This document shows positions 44,735 through 56,863 of a stretch of DNA of 64,000 bases, piece after piece. The position numbers were made by a program, and so were the translations under genes. Each line of letters begins with the position of its first letter. The stretch's first letter is position 1. The stretch comes from Mauremys mutica (lineage: Eukaryota; Chordata; Testudines; Geoemydidae). The notes below the pieces were generated by a model that saw only the letters and a list, made by a program, of their open reading frames with translations, was not told where the DNA came from and ran no database searches. Location of the stretch: assembly GCF_020497125.1 (NCBI RefSeq), contig NC_059075.1, positions 45,420,003-45,484,002 of the forward strand, in the 5' to 3' direction.

Positions 44735-47700
44735 AAAAGCCCATGTTTCCATTTCTGGACATTTTATTTACCTAGAGTTGGGGGTCACAACCTTTCTCGA
44801 GAAGCTGAACAAAAATAAGAAATAATCGGATATAAAAACAACTGGAAGGAACTTGGACAACCTAGTGGAACCTATGCTGCTAAAGAGAGCATGTGGCCGG
44901 AAAAAGGAAGGAGGTTTTAAACTTTCCCTAAAACTCATTTCAAGGTTCCACTAAAAGTTTGAATCTCTCTCTAAAGGGCTCATCTGAAGCCCACTGAAGT
45001 AAAGAGAAAGGCTCTCATTGATGTTAGTGGGTAGTGAATCATGCTGTAAGAGTCTCAGTTATTGATTTTTCATATATGAAGAAGTAAGAAGTATTGCTGC
45101 CCAAGAACTATCCTTCCTGTCATGCCAGTCATCAGCTAGACAAGTGGATGAGTATTTAGTTCAGTTTCAGTCCATGTGAGTTCACACCATCCTCTGAGTT
45201 TCCTGAACCCAAAACACAGTGTGAAACTCTCTCAGAACTGTTGAATTTCACCTGGTTTTGTCTCCAAACCATATGAAACTGCCAATTTCACATGGTTTCA
45301 GTATAAAATCATAAGTGATCCAGATTCTTCTGAAACTGTGCACAGGTGTTCTGAAGGCTCACAAACATTTGCCAGCCTTTCAACAGATAGGAGCTGTTTC
45401 AAACTCATAACAAAACACATCACTTAAATGAGTCTTTCATGGTGAGTTTCACTGAGAATGCTTCACATGTTTCCTTGGGAAGGTCCAGTGGGAACCCCTA
45501 GTGTGCAGCCCTCAAGTTGCTTGTAACCTTGTCCTTCAAGATCAGTTTTAAATATGGTAGAAAACATGGCATTTTGAACTATGGACACACCCTTGCCATA
45601 CACCAAGGCTATGAAGAGCCTGTTTTTGTTTTTCACTCCACTAGTTTTGAAAGGCCTGGGCTTGCAAGGAAATTGCAGCTATAACTGCTTGATACTTTGG
45701 CAAAATGATGCAAACGTGTTCTTGCAGCGTCTCTGGTTTTACTGTTGGTGGAGAAACTTTTTGCTTGACTCTAAATCAACATTGTAAAATAACAGGTAAT
45801 CATTTAGTCATGCCTAGTGAAATACTATTCATATTGGCTTTGTAATGGTCTGTGATGATGCCAAACAAGGAAACAGCATTGTGGTTACTAACAGCAGTTA
45901 CACTTGCAGTCTGTGAGATCATTTCATAGGCTGTTTAGAAAGATAATCTTCTGCTAACCTAGCTTTGCTATAAATGCACAGAGTTGATTACTAAGCAAGT
46001 TTAGTCAGATGTTTGTGAAATGTCAGGATAACTGATACTAAGGAACAGATAAACTGTCCCTTCACACACTAGAAAAAAACAGATATGACTCAAATAGACT
46101 TGAGTTTGAAATATTCTTGCTTTTTAAAGTGTGTTATCAATTTAGATATTAAAATATAAAAGAAAGACGTGAATAAAAATGCATGATGTACATGTCAGAA
46201 GAGCTTGTTGAGATTGCACGGTTTGCTAAGTGAAACATTTTCAGTTGTTGTTTGTTGAGTAAAGTACTCTATGCTCATTTAAGATTAATTTAAGTTGTTT
46301 TATTGCATGCTGAGGTGGCAACATTTCTTTTCCACAAAAGAGGTTGAGTTGGAAAGGACACCTGATCAAAAAGGTATATTCAGGAAGAAAAGAAAATATT
46401 TCAAAAGGGATGTTCAAGTTAGACCTGCCAAGGCAGGTTTGCAACTCAAAGAAAACATTGCAGGGTTTTGTTTTGTTTTTTTAAATAAAGAATTCATTAA
46501 GGACTGCCACATCACATGGTATGATGTGTCACCACTGAGATACAAACTGCATTACTTTCTGAAAAAAACATGCAAAGGGAAGCTCTGTACTTTACAATTG
46601 AAGGGACTATGTGTGGGGGGGGGAGGCTTAAATAAAAAATATCAGTAGATCTTTTAATTAGGGCCACCAAACTTCTACAGATTTTTTCCTTTCACAAACT
46701 TGCATCTCAGCTGGTAAATCTGGCTGCAGAAGGCATTTGCTGACCTGTAATGCAGAGTTATATACTCAATGCTCTGCTAATATCTAGAGTAATAAATACA
46801 GGTTAGTAGTCTATTTTGCATTGCAAATATGATATGGTTAAGTTCCTCTTCTAACAGCTTGACAGAGAACTTTAGTTGATACTCTTTGGTAAACACCGAA
46901 TTAACTGCAGGCCAAGGATGGGCTTAGTCATAGATTATATAAGAAACACCATAGGACATCTATTTTTCAGAGGCACCTCCAGCCCAGTTTTTCCTCTCCT
47001 ACCCCACCAGCTGGCAGACGTTAATGTAGAGAGGGCACAAGGCTTTTATTACTGCTGTGTCATCTAAATCTGCTCTGGCCGGTGAGTAGGGCCAGGAATT
47101 TAAGTTCAGTCTTGTACCAGTGCTTCTATATATCATACCATTATTACATAGTGCGATTCTAGCCCTAGATCTGGGACTACATTGTAAGAACTTTTTGTTC
47201 ATTCAAAGTTATGTTCTTTCGTCAGGGCACACAACACTCGCCCTAGTAATTTTTCTGATCTGAAAATACATTAATCATTTTCCTTATGAAGAACAGCACC
47301 ATCTAAGACACATTTATATTTTTAATATGGTGATCAAAGACTCATAGTAGAATCTGCTTTTGTTGACATGCACAGCACATGCCACAAATATCCATCTCAC
47401 ATTTTAGATATACATTTTCCATTACTGTGGGTTTCCTTACTCATCTGTATAGTAACAGGCTTTGCACCCGCAATATTCCTGTGTACCACAGCCCTCTGGT
47501 AGTTGGAAATTCAAATGTGTGTGTACATGTGCGTGCGTGATTATATTGCCCTCTATTGGCTACATACTACTACACAGCCTACAATACTGTAATCCCTAAA
47601 CATATATGACCATGCCACCCTCTATGGAACACAGATGTTGATTTTGTAGTAGTACTGCCCTCATGAATCTTTCATCATTTACTGCTAGAGATGCCATACA

Positions 47701-47965
47701 AAAATTAAGAGAAAACAGTACCCAAAAGTACAAACTTTGAAAAGATGGCACCAAATTAATTATCATATGCATATTTAGTTTGTTCATACCAAAAGGCACT
47801 TCTTTCTTTTGCAATTGAAAAGTGAAGGAAATAAGTACAGTTTTCTTGACCTAACATGAAAAATACTGAAGCAGGATAATTTTTGTTATAGATGCAAATA
47901 CTAAGTGTCCAATTTTAATTCTGAACTCAGGCGGGTCTGTGTGTCTGAAAGTGAAAATAACTGCA
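44735..47965. other. Intronic stretch without recognised features
   Basis: No exon or named repeat was identified in 3.2 kb. The frame at 46295-46648 (+) has 117 codons with no recognisable domain. Confidence 0.4.
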
Positions 47966-48106
47966 GGCACAATTTTGCACCTGCAATTCTGTTTGCCTGC
48001 AGTTGAGATTATTTAGACATCTACGTCAATGATTGCACCTGCAAATTGGAGACATCTAAATAACTTAAATTACAGGCACAAATAATTGCAGGTGCAAAGC
48101 TGTGCC
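47966..48106. repeat. Inverted repeat, probable worn MITE
   Basis: The 23-bp arm at 47966-47988 (GGCACAATTTTGCACCTGCA plus ATT) pairs with 48084-48106 at 21 of 23 positions. A second pair, TTTAGACATCT and AGACATCTAAA, lies inside. Confidence 0.55.
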
Positions 48107-49320
48107 CACAAAAATGGAGGCTGATGTCTGAAAATCCGGCTTTATAGCTCATGGTAAATTATTCACTGTATTATGGAACCAGTATCCTCCTGGGAGTGTC
48201 ACAGATCCATATAATGACTCTGAGTGCCTTTTAGATCTTTGATTTAGCAGGCAGATGGGAAAGAACACATGTAGCCAGAGAACTCCCTAGTGAGTACACA
48301 TATGGATACTGAAGAATGTGAGTTATTCCAATGAAGATTAGAATTAACTTGCAATCACAGTTTTCCTTCCTGATCCACACTTTTCTAATGATTTAAAACA
48401 GCTTAATGTTGTATTTTTATTATCACACTATTGGTTAGAACAGGTGGTGCTGCTAATGCAAATAGGGAAATTGTGCAAATAAGAACTACCTTTTATAGAA
48501 GATGGCATTAGAGATTAGGAGAGACATCATGTTGTCAGCTTCTTAAAATGCATAAATAATGCTAAATTTCAGACTGCAATGAAGAGTCACACTGCAATGA
48601 AGACAGTCTGACACTTCAAAATGTAAATTTACTTGCTATCATTTTTCATGGAAAGTGACAAACAAAAATCTTTTTTAGATAACTGTAGAACTTTCCCCCC
48701 TTACTTTTAAACATTCCGGAAAACAAATCTGCAGCTGCCCTCAATGTTGAATTATTTTGCTGTCAGAGACATAGATACACAGCTATAAACGTAACCATTA
48801 GCTCCTAAATTTCCTTTGGTAACAAAAAGTAATAATGAAAGTATTTTTGTACATTCTTTGGCTTAAATAGATCTAGGTGTGGTGCAGCTTTATAACAGTG
48901 ATTGTTTCCTGTTGTACCTGTTATTCAAAAGGCAGTACTGTTAGCAAAAGGGTGAAAGAAATTAATTTAAATTCTCTTCTAGTGTTTGAACAGCTAAAAG
49001 TCATAGTGAATAAATGAAACATTCTGCCAGTTTTGACAAACTGAACAATAAAGAAGCATTTTTCTGTTTTAGAAGCTTTAGGCAAAATTGTTTTGGCATG
49101 TCTATAACTTGTTCCTACTGAAAACAGAAGGGCAGTTGGAGAAATGTCTGTTGTGGGAACAAAACTCTGTACATTAAAAGAAGTGAGGCATTTCAGCCCA
49201 TTCTACAGCCTAGGCAGTGCTTTTATCCAGACAAGAGATCTGTAAAAACTCAATGTAACTCCTAGTGAAATGAATGGAAAGATTACCATTGATTTCAGTG
49301 GGAGCTGCACCAGGCTCTAT
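48107..49320. other. Intronic stretch without recognised features
   Basis: About 1.2 kb of mostly AT-rich sequence with no repeat recognised. Confidence 0.4.
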
Positions 49321-49406
49321 GGCCAGATCCTCAGCTAGTGTAAATTAGTGTAGCTCTATTGAAGGAAATGGAACTATGCTGATTTATGCCAGCTGAAGAT
49401 CTGGCC
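49321..49406. mobile_element. 86-bp palindromic MITE, GGCCAGATCCTCAGC family
   Basis: GGCCAGATCCTCAGCTAGTG pairs with its inverse TGCCAGCTGAAGATCTGGCC, and TAGCTCTATTGAAGG pairs with GGAACTATGC across the centre. It folds end to end as a hairpin and is the simple form of the expanded element at 23658-23871. Confidence 0.65.
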
Positions 49407-50714
49407 TCTAGCCTTGCCAAGTCTCAGCAGTCATGGAAGGTCATGGCTTTCAGTTCCATGACAGACTGACCTATTTATTAGAAAAATCATCTGCCTTGTG
49501 ATAGTCATTTATTTAACTTCATCACACTTTCAAACTTAACTCTTTTTAAAGCAAGTATTTACAAATATTTTTGAATATAGAATACATGTAAAATACATGG
49601 AAGCTTCTACTTTAACAATGTATGCTACAGTATTGCTTAGTTAAGTTTTAAGCAAAAACTATAAGTAACCTAGAAACAAAAAGCCAGAATAGGATCTGCA
49701 TTTTGAGCACTAGTGAATGTCTTGGGTGTGTTGTGAGGTACAGAGTAGAGATCATGAGACTTTTTCCCCACTAGATTTTTTTTATAAGCACTCAAGTATG
49801 GCAAAACAGGGAAAACATATGAAAGTAATATATGGTGTGAGAAGAATTGACTTAATATGAGCATTGCCCAGATTTTAATATAGATCTCCTTTTTCCATTC
49901 TCACTTTCTGCTGTACTAGATAAAAGAGAGGAAGGGACAGGTTTCTCATCTTTCCATATCATCGGGGGTTTATTTATGGGTGAGTCCTCTAGCTCTTTTA
50001 AATTCAGTGTACGGTATAGAAAGCCAAAAATTAACAAGGGTCTGAAGCTAGATATTGAGAGGTGATTAAAATTCAGGGAGAAGGGACTTATTTCTCTTCA
50101 AGAATAAAAAAACAGTCATGTGGATGATGGCTCTCAACAACTTCATAATCTGACCTACATGCAGTAAATATACTGATGAGACTCATTCTGAATGAATTAA
50201 ATAGATTGATGTTGATTATTAATCTGTTTGCTGGCCAATCTAATGGTTTCTGAGCCACTTCCTCCAATGTTCTGTATTTTTCTGAAGTGCTTTAAGAATA
50301 CATTTCATTGATATTCTCTCCTTCTTTGATTGCTTATTTCATACTGTACATTGTCCCTATTTCTTTCTCTTTGGCTTCTTCCACTGATTGCCCTACTTCT
50401 TATATCATGGACATTTGTGTTGTGGTGGACGTATAACACAACATCAATACTAGTACAAATATTAGGCCAGCTGTCCGGGAAATGGGCTTTCAGGCACCTC
50501 CTATACTCTACAGACCTCTGAACTGTAATTCTGGAATGAAAAAAAAGGTCATACAAATAAATTGTGTTCTTTTTTGTAAGATTCTTTATAGCACTGTGTT
50601 CATGGTATTAAGATTAGGATTGTGTTAACACATATAATTCCTTATAAATATGTTGTGGATTTTTTTTTAATCTTCTATCCTGAAACTGATACTGATTTGG
50701 CTGCATAAAAGCTT
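49407..50714. other. Intronic stretch without recognised features
   Basis: No exon or repeat recognised. Confidence 0.4.
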
Positions 50715-50923
50715 GTATAGTACAGTGGTTCTCAACCAGGGGTACACGTACCCCTGGAGGTACGCAGAGATCTTCCAGGGGGTACATCAGCTCATCAAGA
50801 TATTTGCCTAGTTTTACAACAGGCTACGTAAAAAGCACTAGTGAAGTCAGTACAAATTAAAATGTCATACAGCCAATGACTTGTTTATACTGCTCTATGT
50901 ACTATACCCTGAAGTGTAAGTAC

Positions 50924-52342
50924 TGTGATGTGTTGGACCACGCCCCCATCCAGGATGCCACCTGATATGCTGGGGTCCCACTGACCCTGCCTGTTCCACC
51001 AGCTTGGGCTTCCTCCCCGAGTTCTTGCTGTGCCAGGCCCTCAAGCTTCTCTGGCACACACACGGGTAAAGCCACACCCAGCTGCAGACACAGACTGAAA
51101 TCAATTCTGTGTGGGAGGATTCAGCTATATATAGAGAGATCTGTACCGTGTAAGCTCATAAAAATAGCCCCCTCCCTCAATGTGGAGGGAGATCTACATA
51201 GCTTTTTGCCCCCCACTCCCCTCCAGTTATGAATTGCACAAACTGAGTTTTGGAATAAACAAAAACAAGTTTATTAACTACAAAAGGTAAATTTTAAGTG
51301 ATTATAAGAGATAGCAAACAGAACAAAGTGGATTACTGAGCAAATATAACAAAATACACAACATGTCAAGTATCAGAGGGGTAGCCGTGTTAGTCTCGAT
51401 CTTTAAAAGCAGCAAAGAGTCTTGTGGCACCTTATAGACTAACAGACGTTTTGGAGCATGAGCTTTCGTGGGTGAATACCCACTTCGTCGGATGCATGTA
51501 CATCCACGAAAGTACATTCACCCACGAAAGCTCATGCTCCAAAACGTCTGTTAGTCTATAAGGTGCCACAAGACTCTTTGCTGCAAAATACACAACGTAA
51601 ACTTAATTCACTAAAGAAACAGGTTACAAATAGCAATTTCTCACCCTAAATGTTGTTTTAGGCAGGTTGCAGAGTTTCTGCAGCTTAGAGTTCCAGTTAT
51701 TTCTCTTCACAGGCTAGACCCCTGGCTTAGCCTGGACTCAGCCCTTGCCTTTCCCCAGCTTAGTTCCTTTGTTTCTTCAGGTGCTTTCAGCAGTCTTCCT
51801 TCTTGGGCAGGGAGGCAGTGGAGAAGAACCGACCATCTTGATTGACTCCCTTCCCAGGCTTAAATAGGACTTACATGTGGTGGGAGCCTTTTGTTTCCCA
51901 GTCTGATCCCCATCCCCCTTCAGTGGAAAAGTACCAGCTCAAGATGATGTCCTGTATCAAGTGACATGATCACATGACCTTGCAGTGTCAAAGCAACCAT
52001 GAGACAAGGTTTATTTGTAATGTCCACAGGAAGGAACTCAAGGAATATGGGAGCATCTTCAAAGACCCATTCCATTGTCTTTCCTAATGGCCCATTTAGG
52101 CTGATTGCCTATTGTCTGGTGGGGGTTCCCCAAGTACACACACAGTTGTAATTGTTACATAGTCAATATTCCTAACTTCAGATACAGAACTGATACATGC
52201 ATACAAATTAGATAACCACATTCAGCAAATCATAACCTTTCCAATGATACCTCACGTGACCCATCTTGCAAAAACATATCTTAGCTATGCCATATTCATA
52301 CTCTAACAACAAGTTATGAATAATATGCGGTGGAGCAGCACA
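50924..52342 (-). mobile_element. Solo LTR inside the hAT element
   Basis: It begins TGTGATGTG and ends GCAGCACA (TG...CA). The 5-bp flanks AGTAC (50919-50923) and GGTAC (52343-52347) differ at one base. On the minus strand it shares a TCATTGGAAAG...TATGCATGTAT pattern with the LTR at 34369, which sets the orientation. Without the nested insertion it is about 1.19 kb. It has no coding region. Confidence 0.8.
51363..51583 (-). mobile_element. Fold-back Penelope-like element with perfect 68-bp arms
   Basis: After the head AAGTATCAGAGGGGTAGCCG, the arm 51409-51476 is repeated as an exact inverse at 51517-51584, with a 40-bp loop containing GTCGGATGCATG. The whole unit is flanked by a perfect 13-bp duplication CAAAATACACAAC (51350-51362, 51584-51596), so arms and head came in as one insertion. 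It lies inside the LTR at 50924-52342. One base at 51584 is shared by arm and duplication. Confidence 0.92.
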
Positions 52343-52565
52343 GGTACAATATTAATATTCTAATTGATTAATTTTAGAATTATATGGTAAAAATGAGAAA
52401 GTAAGCCATTTTTCAGGAAAGTGTGCTGTGACACTTTTGTATTTTTGTGTCTGATTTCATAAGCAGGTAGTTTTTAAGTGAGGTAAAACTTGGTAGTACA
52501 CAAGACAAATCAGGCTTCTGAAAGGGGTATAGTAGTCTGAAAAGATTGAGAGTACTGGTATAGTA

Positions 52566-53821
52566 AACTAAATGATGTCTTAAAGGCAAATAAATGCAAT
52601 GTAACTGAAAGTACATAAAGAAAAATATGACTTGTCACGTTGCTGACAGATATCTAAAATTGTGGATGTCTTGATTGTGGAATTATGAAGTAGAACTAAG
52701 GGAACTAACTCTGGGCTCCATGTGCCAATGAAAGCTTTAACTGATATGCCTCTATTAAAATGGTTTCAATAGGATAATTTATGTAACTTGCTCTCTTAGG
52801 ATGTTAATATGGTAACATATAACATGTATTTTTCATACATGTTTGCAAATTGAGGTAGAGATTGGGGTGGGGGGGAGGAGAACCTCTAGAATTTACCTCA
52901 ATCTGCTAACACGTGTTAAAAATACAACTGCCTTGTCATCAGTAGGATTTTACCTTTGTTAGTTGTAAATATACAATGCTTTAACTCAAGATAAGAACAC
53001 ACTTTGTTTCCTAGCAAAGACTCAGGCAACTTTCACTACGTTTGGAAATGATTCCCTTCTTTGTTGAAGGACTGCATCCCACCTAAATGACTATCTCCTC
53101 AAGATGCCTGAGATTTTGTGAATTCACGCTGCAGATGCCGCCGACCTTAAATGACAGAGCCATGAAATCCAGCTCTTTCATTTAAATTCTGAGATTGTTG
53201 CAGTGTAAGTGCAGGCAGAATAGGACCCTAAAGGTATTTTGTGTCGTTGTTTCAATTATAGAACTATGTGGGTAAAAGACTTGGATTTGACAGCAACAGA
53301 AGAAAGAGGATATTGTATGCATGCCTTCAATCAGCTTTGTATTAGATCCTTAAAAGGAAAATTATGTGAAAGACGGGAAGAAAATAACAAATGAAGCAAG
53401 ATCCCTATTTCAATATAATTTGGAGAAAATAACTGATTTGGGTTGGTCATGTTGCCAGGATAGATGACTCAAGACTTCCAAACAAGAAATGGAAACCAGA
53501 AGGATGCCTTAAGCCTGAAAGAAGAACAAATTGAGAAGATATGATTGACTGTAATGTTTCAAAATCAACTATTCCAAAGATGAGTTTGGGCTGTTGCCCA
53601 GAATACAATTGAATGGTGATGTTCATTTAGATCCTTAATGCTGAAACAAAATAAAACACTGTAGTCGTGTTTCTGTTAGACATTTACTTGTTAATTCTTT
53701 CCAATTTTCCCAAATTTGGGATCTGATGTCACTTCCTCTCTCTTCTACTACATGTTGCAATGATTGTTGCTGCTGCTCTGTAATTTTTCTGAATACCAAT
53801 TTTCTGATGAAGGACTGCATC
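52566..53821. other. Intronic stretch without recognised features
   Basis: No exon or repeat recognised; a G-run occurs at about 52867. Confidence 0.4.
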
Positions 53822-54850
53822 TAAGGCCTTGTCTACATTACAGAGTTTTGTCAACAAAAGTTATGCCACTTTAATTAAACCGCTGTTGTCGAGGTATGCT
53901 CCTTGTGTCGACAGTGTGCATCCACACTAGCAGCTCTTGCATTGCCACAGAGAGCAGTGCACTGTGGATAGCTATCCCCCTGTCCAACTGGCTGCAAGAT
54001 GCTTTGGGAAGGGTTTGCAATGCCTCATGGGGCAAATACAGTGTCACATGATGCAGGTTTCTCAATCGATCATTCCATGGGCATCCTACTAAATTGCCAG
54101 CTGCTTTTCAACTGAAGTGGGGGGGGGGAGAGAGAGTGTGTGACAGGGAGTGTGTATGTGTGGTGGGGAGAGACAGAGACAGAAGTGTGTGGGGGGAAGT
54201 GTGCGTGAGATTGTGTGGAGGGGGAGTGTATATGTGAGAGAGGCAAAGAGTGTGTTGGGGAACTGTATGTGTTGGGGGAGAGTGTGTTGGCATGCTGTCT
54301 CTTTAAGTTCAAACAGAAACCTGAGCAACCAATCCTGAGGCCTGGGGAGAGGGACAGCCCCACCACATCAGCCCCCACCTCCCTCCCTGGCTCTGCACAG
54401 TACAGCTATCCCCCCCTCACTCTTCCACACAGCAGCAGCCTGCCTGCCGCTGTGTTCCTAGTGCAGGGGAGAGCAAGAGGATTCCATGTTAATGATTTGC
54501 TCTTTGCTGCTAGAGCTGATTGGCATGCTTGGCTGTCAGAACATCCCGGAGCTCTGAAAAGGGAGGAGCGCAGCTGAGTTCAAAACAGTGGGCAGAGCGG
54601 TCACAGCAGGCATTGTGGGATACTGGAGGAGGCTAGCTACATCGACATAACTAATGGCAGCATCTACACTGGCGCTTTGTCACTTTAACTTTGTTGCAAA
54701 AAGCTCTATGCCTCTTGTCGAGGTGGTTTTATTTTGTCAGCAAAACAGCAGAGTTTGTAAAAGTAGCTTTGTAGCTGTGTACATCTCTATAGTTTTGTTA
54801 GCAAAAGCTGCCTTTTGCTAACAAAACTATGTAGTGTAGACAAGACCTAA
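53822..54850. mobile_element. 1-kb DNA transposon, AAGGCCTTGTCTACA family
   Basis: The left end TAAGGCCTTGTCTACATTAC mirrors the right end GTAGTGTAGACAAGACCTAA. Further inside, GTTTTGTCAACAAAAG and TTTTGTTAGCAAAAG motifs occur at both ends. The middle carries a G-rich purine/GT tract (54117-54300) and a gene-poor GC-rich part. No transposase frame and no target duplication were found. Confidence 0.75.
54117..54300. repeat. G-rich GA/GT low-complexity tract
   Basis: A run of G residues then imperfect GAGAGAGTGTGTG, GTGTGTGGGGGG and GGGGAGTGT motifs. It produces Pro/Thr/His-rich open frames on the minus strand that are not genes. Confidence 0.85.
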
Positions 54851-56257
54851 ATGATACTATAATGATAATGGTTCATGTCACTATTCAATAGGTGACTTTG
54901 AAGAATGTCACACATCATGTGTAAGTGGTCCGATACAGCGATCAACCAAAAGGAGAAAAGGGATAAAAAAGAAAACCCTAGCATCCAAATGTATACATAG
55001 GGTTTTGCTGGCCTTAGAAACACCCATATTTCCATGATCATCACACTAGTGCCTTGAATTTTTATGACTAGATAAATAGTTGCCTCTACAAAGGTTTTAC
55101 ATAACTATATCTTTTAAGTGTATTGCTTATAAAGCGTTACATTGAAAATGTGTCCTGTTTCTTTACCCTCTTCTCAGGCACACACGTTTCTAAGACAGAC
55201 TGTATATTATGCAAAACCCTTCCAGCTAACTATTGCCCAGCAAGGGATGAGATGTGATTCTCTCTCTTCCAGTTCCTCCTTCTCTTATTTCCTTAATCTC
55301 ACTAACTCCACCACTCCTGCCATTCACTCTCATTATGTTTCTACTCCACAATATATAAGTAAAAAAATTGTGCCAGTCCTTACCATGTTCATTTACTTGG
55401 ATACCTTATAGCCATCCCCAACCCTTAATCTATTCATGTGTCTTTAAATGGTAAACATTATGGGACAGGAATGGTCTCTTCCTCTGTTAGTATAGAGCTC
55501 AACACAGCTGGGCTCTACTTAAAATTGCTTGTTTCATAGCAGAACATTGTTTTCCAATCCTTGTGCCAGACCATGCCCTCCCAGAAGAGGGAAGCAGGGT
55601 GGAAGGTAACTAATCCCTTCCCATCAGGATTCCTCTCACAGCATTTCTTCCAGATTTTTTTTATCAAGGTGGAGAGTGTAAACTGATGGGCTATTGCACC
55701 AGGCTAGGAAAAACCCAAAGCTGCTCCTGAATTCATTTCAGGCCCTTGCCTCAGAGAACAATTTATTGTTCAAACACAAGAAGACTCATGAGTAACCCAA
55801 AAACAAAGCAATTCCCATGACCAGTGCAGACTCCAGTCCCCAGAGGTTTTTCCCTCCAGATGGAAAATGTACCTTTTTCCTTATATCCCCTTGTGGGTCA
55901 TGTGAGAGGCAGGTAGCTCTTAATGCTTTCCTCTGGCATTTTATCCTGTCACAGTGAGATTTACCCTTATGGAAGAAACAAGTTGGAATCTGGCTGTGTG
56001 TCCTTTGAGAGCTGTAGGAATCATAGGGCCAGGACCCAGATGTGGGTGCCCTGCAGCTTCCACTGGATCCCGGGCACTGCAGCTCCAATGGAGCATCCTC
56101 AGAGTGGATGGAACTCAGTTGGGAAAAGTTTGTTTTCCTGTGAAATTTTTTACCATTGCTAAGGGGACAAATACATTTCCCTTCAACTCTACTTCAATGT
56201 CCTCCTCGCTCAAATTCCCCACACAATTATCCCTAGGCCTACAAAGAGCAGGGGAGT
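54851..56257. other. Intronic stretch without recognised features
   Basis: No exon recognised. GC content rises at 55780-56110, next to the possible LTR that follows, so part of it may be unrecognised retroelement. Confidence 0.35.
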
Positions 56258-56450
56258 GTGATGGGATTTATCTATAAAAAGGTATAATTGTATATAGGTG
56301 AATATGAAACTAGTTCATAGAAGGAGCACCATCTACTGGCATGTAAGAATATGTAACATTGTTCATAAGTTTTTAAGACCAATAAAGTTGTTGTTGTCCA
56401 TTGCAAATGGCTATCTGATTACACAGTTCTTAACAAAGAGGGCCTAGACA
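56258..56450 (+). mobile_element. Possible LTR fragment
   Basis: A TGTGATGGGA start, a polyadenylation signal at about 56380 (ACCAATAAAGTTGTTG) and a following TCTGATTACACA resemble the R-U5 part of a retroelement LTR. The right end and any target duplication are not clear. Confidence 0.3.
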
Positions 56451-56733
56451 GAGATGGCACTCCTCCCTTCTCTATGGTGGAGGCAGATCTGGGACTGGAT
56501 CTGTGGAGCACTCTCTCTCCTTTAGTGCTGTATCTTCACACTGCACTGGAAAACCATAAAATCTGTGCTGGTGAATGAATTTTAATTATAAACATATTTA
56601 AAATATTTTAGTATAAACTGAAAACTCATGTATTAAAACCAGTAAGAACAACAGTATTTATATAGGTATATGTAGTTGTAACTGAGCCCACTTGGGCTTA
56701 CAGTGAGGTTTGAACCTGTGTCTTCAGCATGAA

Positions 56734-56863
56734 GGACAAAATTCAGCAAGGTACTTAAGCATGTGCTTAATTTTAAGCATGTGAGTAGTACCATGGAAAG
56801 CAATGGGACTAAAAACATGCTTTAAATTATGAATGTGTATAAGTGCCTTGCTAAATTGGGGGC
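56734..56863. mobile_element. Palindromic MITE, GGCCCCGATTCAGCAAA family
   Basis: GGACAAAATTCAGCAAGGTA and AGTGCCTTGCTAAATTGGGG are inverted ends; TTAAGCATGTGCTTAATTTT marks the family also at 40272. Ends are worn. Confidence 0.55.

Larger units (their letters stand above)
50723..52557. mobile_element. hAT element, CAGTGGTTCTCAACC family, split by an LTR
   Basis: The left part (50723-50923) starts CAGTGGTTCTCAACCAGGGG and includes GGGGGTACATCAGCTCATCA. The right part (52343-52557) includes TATGGTAAAAATGAGAAAGT and ends AAGATTGAGAGTACTG. A perfect 8-bp duplication GTATAGTA flanks it (50715-50722, 52558-52565). No transposase frame is present. Confidence 0.95.

Noticed and set aside
56683..56733. 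Possible box B (GGTTCAAACC on the minus strand) of another tRNA-derived SINE
   Set aside because: No box A was found at the right spacing and flanks do not match the two better SINE copies.
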